A model generated the notes under the pieces. It did not search any database. It saw only the letters and a program-made list of their open reading frames with translations, and was not told the DNA's origin. A stretch of DNA of 36,090 nucleotides. Origin: Dehalococcoidia bacterium. GTDB lineage: Bacteria > Chloroflexota > Dehalococcoidia > Bin125. A program made the position numbers and the translations under genes. Below, piece by piece: positions 1 through 7,724 of the stretch (the stretch's first letter is position 1; every line of letters starts with the position of its first letter). The stretch spans positions 1 to 36,090 of the forward strand of contig JAJEBU010000008.1 in NCBI GenBank assembly GCA_022822375.1, in the 5' to 3' direction.

Positions 1-1887
1 GTTGGCTGCGGCGATGATGACGACGACAGTCAGCCGTCCGTTGCGCAGACCGCGCAGCAGCAGCAACAGCAGCAACAGGCGATGCAGCAGCAAGGCCAGC
101 AGCAACAGCAGCAGCAGGCAATGCAGCAGCAACAGCAGGCCATGCAGCAGGCTGACCAGGCCGACCAACAGTCCATGCAGGACGACGACCAGGATCAACC
201 GACACAGCAGGCCGGTGTGGCGAAGAGCTACGGCGGCACGCTGCGGTTCTCGACCCCGGCCGCCACACACGACTTCTTCGACCCGCACCGCGGCGTCTTC
301 GGCCCCACCCAGTACTGGATGGGGTTCTACATGAACTACATGATCCGCTGGGCCTCGAAAGAGGGCGGGATCGTGGAGGAAGACATCACCTCGCTGCCTG
401 AGACGCCCGACGCCGAGACGTACATCTTCAACGTCGACCGCGGCGCACGCTTCTGGGATCAGTACCCGACCGAGGGCGGCCGCGAGGTGACCGCCGGCGA
501 CATCGCGCTCAACTTCGACCGCCAGATCGCCGCGCTCGACGCCGAAGGAAACCCGGACGCCCGCTTCCGTGGTCAGGACGCCTTCAAGAAGACGGCGTCG
601 CACGAAGCCGTCGACGACACGACGTTCATCGCCAAGACCGACGGCCCCGATGCCACCTATCTGGGCGGCACGATCCTGCGGCCCTTCTCGTGGATCACCT
701 CGCCTGAGGGCATCCAGGAGTTCGGCACCCGCTGGCGCGACGAAACTGCGAACGTCGAACTCTCCAGTGGCACCGGGCCGTACATCCCGCAGACGTACGA
801 CCCTGACATCGGCATCTACATGGAGCGCAACCCCAACTACTGGAAGAGCGATGGCGGCAACCAGCTGCCCTACCCGGACGCGGTGGAGTTCGTCAACCTG
901 ACCGACGCCACCGCCGTCGACGCCGCCTATCGCGGCCGCGGCATTGACATCGGCGGCTTCCCGCTGTCATCAGTGCAGGTCGAAGAGCTCTCTGGCGACT
1001 TCCCCGACCACCCGGTCGAAGAGGGCGCGTTCGGCTTCACGATCGTGACCGTGATGGGCACGTACGAGCCGGGCTGGGAAGGCTCCGACGGTCTCGGCAA
1101 CCCGTACCTCGACCGCCGCTTCGCCTACGCGATGCAAGTCGCAGTCGACCGCGACCTGCTGATCGACGCGGTCTACCTGGGCGCGGCCAAGCCATCAGCG
1201 ACTCACTTCTGCCCCTGGTTCTCGACCTACTGGACGATTCCGCCCGAGGAGCTGCGCACGGTGCCGGGCTTCCGCCTGAACCGCGAAGAGGACATCCAGC
1301 TCTGCCGCGAGCTGATCGCCGCCTCCGGCTTCGACACCGACCGCACCGTCACGATCTACATCCCCGACCTCTGGGAGCAGACCTACCCGGGTATCTCCGA
1401 GACGACGCGGAACATGTACAACGAGGCGCTCGGCTTCAACGTCGAGCTGGACATCCAGCCGTACACGGTCATGCAGGACCGCTACGACAACCAGACGTTC
1501 CCCGGTCGCGCGCCGACCTGGACCAACCCGCCGGCAGACCTCGACCCGACCGCGCAGTTCACGCTGTCGCTGAAGGTCGGCGGCGCCTCCAACCTGACCC
1601 AGTACAACTACCCAGCCGTCGAGGAGATCGTCGACGAAATGGCCGTCACGCTGGACACCGAGCAGCGTCGCGATATGGCGCTCCAGGTGCAGCGGATCGG
1701 CCTCGGCGTCGACGAAGAGCACGGACTCGAGGGCATCTTCGGTTGGTTCGGCGTCATGAACGGCATCGCACCGACCATCTGGTGGCCGTACGTCAACCGC
1801 CCGGACGACACCTGGCAGTTCGCGCACGACTCGCACAACTTCGACACAGTCTGGCTCGACCAGACCCACCCCGATTACCAGGCCTAA
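1..1887 (+). CDS. ABC transporter substrate-binding lipoprotein, family 5 (5' end missing)
   Basis: Open from the first base; 628 residues are visible and the start codon lies outside the window. Visible codons 1-4 read V-G-C-G, the end of a lipobox, so Cys3 should be the lipidated residue and the mature protein begins there. A run of Asp follows, then a Gln-rich linker (about residues 19-70). The folded part, from about residue 75, has hallmarks of family 5 binding proteins of peptide/nickel importers, for example the TGPY segment followed by an ERNPNYW-type motif near residues 258-282. It should sit outside the membrane and deliver an oligopeptide or other small solute to the two permeases downstream. 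Family membership is seen in sequence; the substrate cannot be told. Confidence 0.9.
   Translation, partial: VGCGDDDDDSQPSVAQTAQQQQQQQQAMQQQGQQQQQQQAMQQQQQAMQQADQADQQSMQDDDQDQPTQQAGVAKSYGGTLRFSTPAATHDFFDPHRGVFGPTQYWMGFYMNYMIRWASKEGGIVEEDITSLPETPDAETYIFNVDRGARFWDQYPTEGGREVTAGDIALNFDRQIAALDAEGNPDARFRGQDAFKKTASHEAVDDTTFIAKTDGPDATYLGGTILRPFSWITSPEGIQEFGTRWRDETANVELSSGTGPYIPQTYDPDIGIYMERNPNYWKSDGGNQLPYPDAVEFVNLTDATAVDAAYRGRGIDIGGFPLSSVQVEELSGDFPDHPVEEGAFGFTIVTVMGTYEPGWEGSDGLGNPYLDRRFAYAMQVAVDRDLLIDAVYLGAAKPSATHFCPWFSTYWTIPPEELRTVPGFRLNREEDIQLCRELIAASGFDTDRTVTIYIPDLWEQTYPGISETTRNMYNEALGFNVELDIQPYTVMQDRYDNQTFPGRAPTWTNPPADLDPTAQFTLSLKVGGASNLTQYNYPAVEEIVDEMAVTLDTEQRRDMALQVQRIGLGVDEEHGLEGIFGWFGVMNGIAPTIWWPYVNRPDDTWQFAHDSHNFDTVWLDQTHPDYQA
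55..180 (+). repeat. CAG/CAA codon repeat encoding a poly-Gln linker
   Basis: Imperfect run of CAG and CAA codons, broken by ATG and GCC/GCG codons, encoding a Gln/Met/Ala linker just after the lipid-anchored Cys. The mix of CAG and CAA suggests a selected Gln-rich linker more than a freshly slipped trinucleotide repeat, although length variation between strains would be expected. Confidence 0.85.
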
Positions 1888-1903
1888 CGGCGGCAGACCT
1901 CCC

Positions 1904-1940
1904 AACCGCCCTTCCCCGTCGATGACGGGGGAGGGTGGTT
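1904..1940 (+). terminator. Strong intergenic hairpin after the binding-protein gene
   Basis: Arms 1904-1920 and 1924-1940 pair over 17 bp, with a few G-U pairs, around a 3-base GAT loop. No T-run follows, so it is not a classic intrinsic terminator. Between a binding-protein gene and its permease genes such a hairpin usually protects the upstream message or partly terminates transcription, giving excess binding protein over permease. That role is inferred from position. Confidence 0.6.
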
Positions 1941-1954
1941 CGGGCATGGTCTGA

Positions 1955-1976
1955 CTCCCCTCGTTCGCGAGGGGAG
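1955..1976 (+). promoter_or_regulatory. Hairpin sequestering the permease ribosome binding site
   Basis: Perfect 9-bp stem (1955-1963 with 1968-1976) closed by a TTCG loop. Its 3' arm contains most of the Shine-Dalgarno sequence GGGGAGGA (1971-1978) of the permease that starts at 1988. When folded it should hide the ribosome binding site and lower permease synthesis relative to the binding protein. The structure is seen directly; the effect is inferred. Confidence 0.6.
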
Positions 1977-1987
1977 GACAGGATGTC

Positions 1988-3469
1988 ATGCAGAAGTACC
2001 TGATCCGACGCTTGCTGCTGGTGATCCCCACGCTGTGGTTGGTGATCTCGATCCTGTTCCTCGTCCTCAACGCCTTGCCAGGCGACTACGTCACGATCAA
2101 GCTGGCCAACCTCGAAGCATCGGGCGCGACCAAGATCGAGGCCGAAGTGATCGGCGAGGTCGAGGTCGAACGAACGCTGCATCGCGTCGTCGGCGGCGAC
2201 TCGCTGGCGACAATCGCCGCCCAGTACGGCATCGGCGTGGACGATCTCCTCGCCAACAATCCGAGTCTCGACGCCGGCGACGACTTGCGGCCCGGTTCGA
2301 CCATTGTGGCCATCGACGGTCAGCTGCTGTCGACACTGTCGCGCCAGAATCGATTGGCGTTGCCGGAGAACACCTCCGATGGTGTCGCCCTGCTGCAGGA
2401 GCGCAACCCTGGTGTCGAGTGGGGCGACTCAGGCGGCGAGTTGTTCGCTCCCGCGGGCGTCGTCCTGACGCTGCGCGAGAGTGTCACGCTCCGCGAGCTG
2501 GCGGAGGTCAACCGCGTCTCGCCCGACGACTACATGAACGTCAACCTCGAAGGCACGCCGGCCAACGAGGACGGCAACCTCACGGTTGACACGCAGCTGG
2601 AACCAGGAGCCATCTTCATCTCCCCCACGCGGGAGATCACCGAGGCCAGCATCAAGAACCAGCTCGGCATCGACAGACCGCTGGGCCGCCAGTACGTCGA
2701 GTACCTGTGGGACACGATCCGGTTCCAGTTCCGTCCGTCGTTCCAGACGAACGAGCCGTCGATGGATATCTTCCTGCGTTCATTGCCGCGGTCGCTGCAT
2801 CTGAACGCGTACGCGCTGGTGGTCGCGGTGGTTGTGGCGCTGCCGGTCGGCATCCTCTCGGCGATGCGGCAGGACCAGTGGCTCGACTACGGACTGCGCG
2901 GCTTCGCGATCCTGGCGCTGGCGGCGCCCGCCTTCTGGATCGCCACCATGTTCATCTTCGTCGTCTCGCCGGGCGGCATCTTCGACGGCGGACTCTGGTC
3001 CATTCCACTCACGGAGGAGAGCGCTCGGAGCATCTTCACCAGTGTTGACGGGTTCTTTGCGCTCTATACGATCCCCGCGTTCGCGGGAGGCATCGCGGCC
3101 GGCGCCGGACTGATGCGGATCACCCGATCCGAGCTGCTCGAGGTGCTGCGCCAGGACTACGTGCGTACCGCGTGGTCCAAGGGGCTGCGCGAACGCTCCG
3201 TAATCCGACGCCACGCGCTGCGCAATGCGCTCGTGCCCGTGCTCAGCGTTTTCGGCCTGCAGCTCGCGGCGTTGGTCGGCGGCAACATCATCCTCGAAGT
3301 GCTCTTCAACATCCCCGGCATCGGCCTGATGCTGCTCCAGCGCCTCTACCAGGCCGATATCCCGGTTGTCCAGACCGCGGTGTTCTTCCTGGCCCTGTTC
3401 GTGATCATCGTCAACATCGTGATCGATGTCAGCTACGCGCTGATCGATCCGCGAATCCGCTACAACTAA
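1988..3469 (+). CDS. ABC transporter permease, DppB/OppB type, with LysM-like insertion
   Basis: A 493-residue inner-membrane permease of a peptide/nickel-type importer; DppB proteins are usually 310-340 residues. TM1 is at about 8-30, followed by the family's PGD motif (31-33). The next family motif, QLGIDRPLGRQYVEYL, comes only at 225-240. The roughly 190 residues between contain a clear LysM domain (about 63-109: a GDSL..IA..Y element, then LL..NP and a final RPGS) and a second, degenerate one (about 157-212, ending LEPGAIFI). The remaining helices and the EAA loop (KGLRERSVIRRHALRNALVP) are normal. The start is fixed by GGGGAGGA at 1971-1978. The insertion faces outside and may hold the transporter to the cell wall or another glycan. 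Confidence 0.9.
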   Translation: MQKYLIRRLLLVIPTLWLVISILFLVLNALPGDYVTIKLANLEASGATKIEAEVIGEVEVERTLHRVVGGDSLATIAAQYGIGVDDLLANNPSLDAGDDLRPGSTIVAIDGQLLSTLSRQNRLALPENTSDGVALLQERNPGVEWGDSGGELFAPAGVVLTLRESVTLRELAEVNRVSPDDYMNVNLEGTPANEDGNLTVDTQLEPGAIFISPTREITEASIKNQLGIDRPLGRQYVEYLWDTIRFQFRPSFQTNEPSMDIFLRSLPRSLHLNAYALVVAVVVALPVGILSAMRQDQWLDYGLRGFAILALAAPAFWIATMFIFVVSPGGIFDGGLWSIPLTEESARSIFTSVDGFFALYTIPAFAGGIAAGAGLMRITRSELLEVLRQDYVRTAWSKGLRERSVIRRHALRNALVPVLSVFGLQLAALVGGNIILEVLFNIPGIGLMLLQRLYQADIPVVQTAVFFLALFVIIVNIVIDVSYALIDPRIRYN

Positions 3470-3499
3470 CCGCGCCGGACCAAACGAGACAGACGCCCC

Positions 3500-4732
3500 A
3501 TGAGCGAGCAACGCGGCGACTCCGAACAGCTTGACGACTTCGCGTCCGCTCAGGGACTGCGGGTCGATCAGGCAACGGGCGTCCGTCGGTTGCTGACCAG
3601 CTTCCGTAATTTCATGGCCACCAAGCGGCTCGGCGCCGCTGGCGTGATCCTGGTCGTCCTCTGGAGCGTGATCGCGGTCGGCACGGTCGGCGATGGTGGC
3701 GGCTGGTTGGGCATCGGCCGCTACGACTCCCGCGATGTCTTTGAGATCGCCTCATCCAAGTACGCGGACGACAAGATCGCCAACGTGCTCGACGGCCTGA
3801 GCGCCGATATCTCCGACGCAGACCTGCGCGCGCTCGTCAGCGACGAGGGCATCTACGAACAGCCCGCCGCTGACGTCGGTGTGCAGGGCGAGATGGTCGT
3901 CTACGCGTTGTCGCGCGTCGATGACGGGTCGCTGCTCGAGTGGCTGGTCGACGAACAGCAGATTGCGATCGAGGGCGGCACGATTTCCGATGTCGACCGT
4001 CTGCTGGCGTCGGGCACAGACAATCCGCTGATCACCGCGTCGCTGCTCGGTCCGTCCGGCAAGCACTGGTTCGGTACCGATCGCGCGGGACACGATCTCT
4101 TCTCGCGCGTTACTGAGGGCGCGCGGCTGTCGCTCTACATCGGCTTCTTCGCGACGCTGATCGGCGTGGTCGCGGGGACGCTGACTGGGCTCGTCTCCGG
4201 CTCGCTCGGCGGCGGCGTTGACCTGACCATCAACCGAGTGCTCGACGCGGTGCAGAGCTTCCCGCCGATTGCCTTCCTGCTGCTGATCGCGTCGATCACA
4301 GATCCATCCGCGCTGTGGGTCACACTATCGCTGTCGGTCTTAGGAATCGCGCCAACCAATCGGATCGTGCGCGGCAGCGTGATCCAGATTCGTGAAATGC
4401 CCTACGTCGAGGCGGCCCGCACGATCGGCGCCTCATCGCAACGCGTGATGGGCATGCACATCTTGCCCAACATCATGGCCCCGCTGATCGTCATCTTCTC
4501 GATCACCATCGGCGCCTTCATCCTCGCCGAGGCTGCGCTCAGCTTCCTCGGACTCGGCACGCTTGATGTCTCATGGGGCAAGATGATCGCCGACGGCCGA
4601 CAGTTCATCGTCTATTCGCCGTGGACATCGCTGTGGGCCGGCTTAGCCCTGACCAGCCTGGTCTTCGGCTTCAACGTCCTCGGCGACGCGCTGAGAGACG
4701 TGTTGGATCCCCGCCAACGAGGCAGCCGCTGA
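3500..4732 (+). CDS. ABC transporter permease, DppC/OppC type
   Basis: A 410-residue partner of the preceding permease, 30 bases downstream. TM1 is at about 46-64. The OppC signature FGTDRAGHDLFSRV is at 191-204, followed by the core helices and an EAA loop (ARTIGASSQRVMGMHILPN). The external segment between TM1 and the signature is about 120 residues instead of the usual 30-40, so both permeases have enlarged outer loops; this one does not resemble LysM. No ATP-binding subunit follows: the next gene is an unrelated SDR. The ATPases must be upstream of the window or elsewhere. The Shine-Dalgarno sequence is weak. Family assignment is firm; substrate unknown. Confidence 0.9.
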   Translation: MSEQRGDSEQLDDFASAQGLRVDQATGVRRLLTSFRNFMATKRLGAAGVILVVLWSVIAVGTVGDGGGWLGIGRYDSRDVFEIASSKYADDKIANVLDGLSADISDADLRALVSDEGIYEQPAADVGVQGEMVVYALSRVDDGSLLEWLVDEQQIAIEGGTISDVDRLLASGTDNPLITASLLGPSGKHWFGTDRAGHDLFSRVTEGARLSLYIGFFATLIGVVAGTLTGLVSGSLGGGVDLTINRVLDAVQSFPPIAFLLLIASITDPSALWVTLSLSVLGIAPTNRIVRGSVIQIREMPYVEAARTIGASSQRVMGMHILPNIMAPLIVIFSITIGAFILAEAALSFLGLGTLDVSWGKMIADGRQFIVYSPWTSLWAGLALTSLVFGFNVLGDALRDVLDPRQRGSR

Positions 4733-4829
4733 GACCGCGCCTGGGACTTCTCGTCCGCTTGGATCCTCTTCCACCTCGCGATTCGCTACCTTGCGCTTGA
4801 CATGCTGATCACAAGTCGAGGAGGCACCC

Positions 4830-5702
4830 ATGGCCGATCTGTCGGGCAAAGCGGCATTCATCACGGGCGCGGGATCGGGAATCGGACAGGGCACCGCGGT
4901 CCGACTGGCCCGCGACGGCGCTGACATCTGCATCGCCGAGATCGACCTCGACGCGGCCGCCGAGACTGCCTCGATGGTGCGAGAGTTCGGCCGCCAGGCG
5001 CACGTCGTGCGCTGCAACGTCGCCTCGCATGACCAAGTGCAGTCCGCTGCCGATGAGTGCGTCGCGGAGCTGGGCAGCATCGACATCGCGGTCGCCAACG
5101 CCGGCATCGGACGCGGCGGCTCCGTGCTGGAGATGACCCAGAAAGACTGGCAGGATCAGGTCGATATCAACCTGACCGGCGTCTTCCTGACCGTGCAAGC
5201 GGCGGCGCAGCGGATGGTCACGGCCGGCAGCGGTGGACGGATTGTCTGCATCTCCAGTCTCGCCGCGCTCAACACGAGCGCGCAGATGTGGAGCTACTCG
5301 GCGACCAAGGCCGGCGTCGCAATGATGGTCCGCGGCTGGGCCGCCGATCTCGGTCAGCACGGCATCAACGTCAACGCAATCGGACCCGGCGTGATCGACA
5401 CGCCGCTCGCCCACGCGCTCGCCGGCGACGAAGGCGGCCCAATCCGCACCCAGCTGGAGGCGGCCACGCCGCTCGGACGATCTGGCCGTCCGTCCGACAT
5501 CGCAGGCTTGATTTCGTTCCTGGTCGGACCCGACGCGGAGTTCATGTCGGGCAGCTATCTGGTCATGGACGGCGGCCTGCGCGATGCGCGTGGCAACCTG
5601 ATGGAAGACCCTGAATCTCCCGTTGGTCAGGAGCGCATGCGCCACATGCAGTCGTCGATGGAGCGCACCGCGCGGTTGCAGCCGCTGATCGATCAACGCT
5701 AG
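4830..5702 (+). CDS. Short-chain dehydrogenase/reductase (classical SDR)
   Basis: A 290-residue NAD(P)H-dependent oxidoreductase. The cofactor motif TGAGSGIG is at 12-19, the NAG motif at 90-92, and the catalytic Ser143, Tyr156 and Lys160 (YSATK) are present; the C-terminal MDGG motif is followed by an extra tail of about 35 residues. An acidic residue after the second beta strand (E37/D39) suggests NAD(H) preference. GAGGAGG at 4818-4824 fixes the start. The 97-base gap after the permease genes suggests a separate transcript. Likely a secondary-alcohol or 3-hydroxyacyl dehydrogenase; the substrate cannot be read from the sequence. Confidence 0.9.
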   Translation: MADLSGKAAFITGAGSGIGQGTAVRLARDGADICIAEIDLDAAAETASMVREFGRQAHVVRCNVASHDQVQSAADECVAELGSIDIAVANAGIGRGGSVLEMTQKDWQDQVDINLTGVFLTVQAAAQRMVTAGSGGRIVCISSLAALNTSAQMWSYSATKAGVAMMVRGWAADLGQHGINVNAIGPGVIDTPLAHALAGDEGGPIRTQLEAATPLGRSGRPSDIAGLISFLVGPDAEFMSGSYLVMDGGLRDARGNLMEDPESPVGQERMRHMQSSMERTARLQPLIDQR

Positions 5703-5768
5703 GAAGCGCGCCCCCAAACGGCGGCAGTGGCCGACGGCGTGCTGTCGAGTACCCTTGCAGGAACGGGA

Positions 5769-5784
5769 GTCAGCGTGCGCTGAC
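5769..5784 (+). promoter_or_regulatory. Inverted repeat in the leader of the GPP34 gene
   Basis: GTCAGCG (5769-5775) and CGCTGAC (5778-5784) form a perfect 7-bp inverted repeat with a 2-base centre, three bases before the AAGGAG ribosome binding site. A TACCCT box at 5751-5756 could be the -10 element of a promoter. The repeat could be an operator or a small hairpin; nothing decides between them. Confidence 0.4.
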
Positions 5785-5799
5785 ACAAAGGAGACTACG

Positions 5800-6450
5800 A
5801 TGCCCGACCTGTCGATCAGCGACCAGATTGTCCTGCTCGGTCTTGGCGAGGACGGCCAGCTCGAGCGTCCCTACGACGGACGGCTGGACTACGCGATCGC
5901 CGGTGCGTCGCTGCTGGACCTGTCCTTCCTCAATCGCATCGACACCGATCCCAATCGCCTCTTCGTGATCACAGCCGAGGCCACGGGCAATCCACTGCTC
6001 GACAGCGTGCTGCACCAGATCAACTCGGGCCCGCCGAACCAGCCCATCTCGTTCTGGATTTCGGAGATCGCTCGCTACTCGCTGGTCCTGCGCCAGCAGA
6101 TCATCGAAGACTTGACCGACCGCCACATCATTCAGCGCGAGGCCGGACGACGACTGATCGTGCTCAAGTCGGAGAAGTTTCCACCGGTCGACCCGCAGGT
6201 CGTGCGAGACATCCAGCGCCGGCTGATCGACACCTTGCTCTCGGACGAGATTCCGGACCCGGAAACGGTGGCGTTGATCGGTCTGGCGCGGGCGAGCCGT
6301 TTGCTCGAACTGATGCTCCCGCGCGAATACCTGGACCGCGTCGAATCCCGCACCGAGCAGCTTGCCCGCATGGACCTGATCGGCATGAGCGTGAACCGGA
6401 CGCTCGACGAGCTGCAGGCCGCGGTCGCGACCGCGTTGCCCGGCCTCTAG
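5800..6450 (+). CDS. GPP34 (Golgi phosphoprotein 3-like) domain protein
   Basis: A 216-residue protein. The start at 5800 is chosen because AAAGGAG lies seven bases upstream and the family match begins at once; an in-frame start at 5755 is poorer. Family features are an N-terminal element LLGLGEDGQL, the ALAG-like segment YAIAGASLLDLSFLNRI (about 28-44), a TGNPLLDSVL element near 65-75 and a helical C-terminal half ending in a long amphipathic helix. Eukaryotic GPP34 proteins bind phosphatidylinositol-4-phosphate and retain glycosyltransferases in the Golgi. Bacterial members occur mainly in Actinobacteria and some other phyla, with no settled role; membrane peripheral binding is the likely common property. 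No helpful neighbour. Confidence 0.78.
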   Translation: MPDLSISDQIVLLGLGEDGQLERPYDGRLDYAIAGASLLDLSFLNRIDTDPNRLFVITAEATGNPLLDSVLHQINSGPPNQPISFWISEIARYSLVLRQQIIEDLTDRHIIQREAGRRLIVLKSEKFPPVDPQVVRDIQRRLIDTLLSDEIPDPETVALIGLARASRLLELMLPREYLDRVESRTEQLARMDLIGMSVNRTLDELQAAVATALPGL

Positions 6451-6503
6451 GCCGCCCATCAGAATCTGCTGCGACCCAGTGTCGGCAGCGACTGGAGTCT
6501 CGC

Positions 6504-7712
6504 ATGGACTGGAAAGACACGCCCGAACAGGCCGCCTTCCGCAGTGAGGTGTCCACGCTGATCGATACGCGGTTGCCGACGCGTTACCGCGAACTCGCCG
6601 CGCGTGGCGCCATGCCCGAGCGCGCCTGGGAAAACGACCGCAAGTCCGACATGCCGGACGAGGTCGCGGCCGCCGTTGACTGGCACGCCGCCCTGGCCGA
6701 GCGCCATTGGGTCGCGCCACATTGGCCCACCGAGTACGGCGGCGGCGGTCTGACTGCGATGGAGCAGTTCATCTTCAACCAGGAAATGGCCGAGTCCGGT
6801 GCGCCAGGCGTCGGAGGCTCAGGTTTGAGCATGCTCGGCCCAACGCTGATCGTGCACGGATCAGACGAGCAGAAAGAGAAGTATCTGCCACCGATCCTCG
6901 ATGGCAACGTGACCTGGGCGCAGGGCTACAGCGAGCCAGGCTCCGGCTCTGACCTCGCCTCGCTGACCACCCGCGCCGTCCGCGACGGCGACGACTTCAT
7001 CATCAACGGACAGAAGATTTGGACGTCAGCCGCGCACACCGCCGACGCGATGTTTGCGCTCGTCCGCACCGACCCCGATGCGCCCAAGCATCGCGGCATC
7101 TCCTTCGTCATGATCGATGACATCAAGACACCCGGCATCACCGTCCGCCCATTGATCAACATCAACGGCGACCACTACTTCAACGAGGTCTTCTTCGAAG
7201 ACGTACGCATCCCCGCCACGAATCTCGTCGGCGAGCTCAATCGCGGCTGGTATGTCGGCATGACGCTGCTCGACTTCGAGCGATCCAACATCGGCGGCGC
7301 CGTCGCGGCGAGGCGACAGCTGCGTAGCCTGATCGGTCACATCAAGGCCAACCAGCAGGGCGCCGCCGAGCGCATCACGCCCGAGCTGCGCCGCGAGATC
7401 GTCGACCGTTGGGTCGAGACCGAGACGCTGTACCAGTTCAGCTTTCGCATCATTTCGATGCAATCGGCTGGTTTGGTGCCCAACTATGAGGCGTCGACGG
7501 CGAAGCTGTTCGCGTCCGAGCTGAGCCAGCGGCTCGCGCACACGGCCACGAAGGTCTTCGGTCTCCACGCTCAGCATTGGGCAGACGCCGAACCAGCGAG
7601 CCGCTTCACGCGCAACTACATCGCGATGGTCCCAGCCACAATCCGAGGCGGCACCTCCGAGGTGCAACGGAACGTCATCGCCACGCGAGGTCTCGGCCTG
7701 CCCCGGGCGTGA
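6504..7712 (+). CDS. Acyl-CoA dehydrogenase family flavoprotein
   Basis: A 402-residue FAD enzyme catalysing alpha,beta-dehydrogenation of an acyl-CoA. FAD and substrate motifs are present: YSEPGSGSDLASL near 143-155 and GQKIWTSAAH near 170-179. The C-terminal signature reads RGGTSEVQRN. The position that carries the catalytic Glu376 in medium-chain enzymes (just before G-T-S) is Gly here, so the base must lie elsewhere, as in isovaleryl-CoA dehydrogenase or many actinobacterial FadE proteins, or the activity differs. It shares its C-terminus (ATRGLGLPR) with the paralogue at 21353-22537. A GGAG lies nine bases before the start. The helicase gene begins 12 bases downstream, so the two are probably cotranscribed. 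Confidence 0.9.
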   Translation: MDWKDTPEQAAFRSEVSTLIDTRLPTRYRELAARGAMPERAWENDRKSDMPDEVAAAVDWHAALAERHWVAPHWPTEYGGGGLTAMEQFIFNQEMAESGAPGVGGSGLSMLGPTLIVHGSDEQKEKYLPPILDGNVTWAQGYSEPGSGSDLASLTTRAVRDGDDFIINGQKIWTSAAHTADAMFALVRTDPDAPKHRGISFVMIDDIKTPGITVRPLININGDHYFNEVFFEDVRIPATNLVGELNRGWYVGMTLLDFERSNIGGAVAARRQLRSLIGHIKANQQGAAERITPELRREIVDRWVETETLYQFSFRIISMQSAGLVPNYEASTAKLFASELSQRLAHTATKVFGLHAQHWADAEPASRFTRNYIAMVPATIRGGTSEVQRNVIATRGLGLPRA

Positions 7713-7724
7713 TCGACTGCGACC

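Noticed and set aside
55-180. CAG-rich tract as a CRISPR or other spaced repeat
   Set aside because: It is a codon-level Gln repeat without unique spacers, inside a lipoprotein reading frame.
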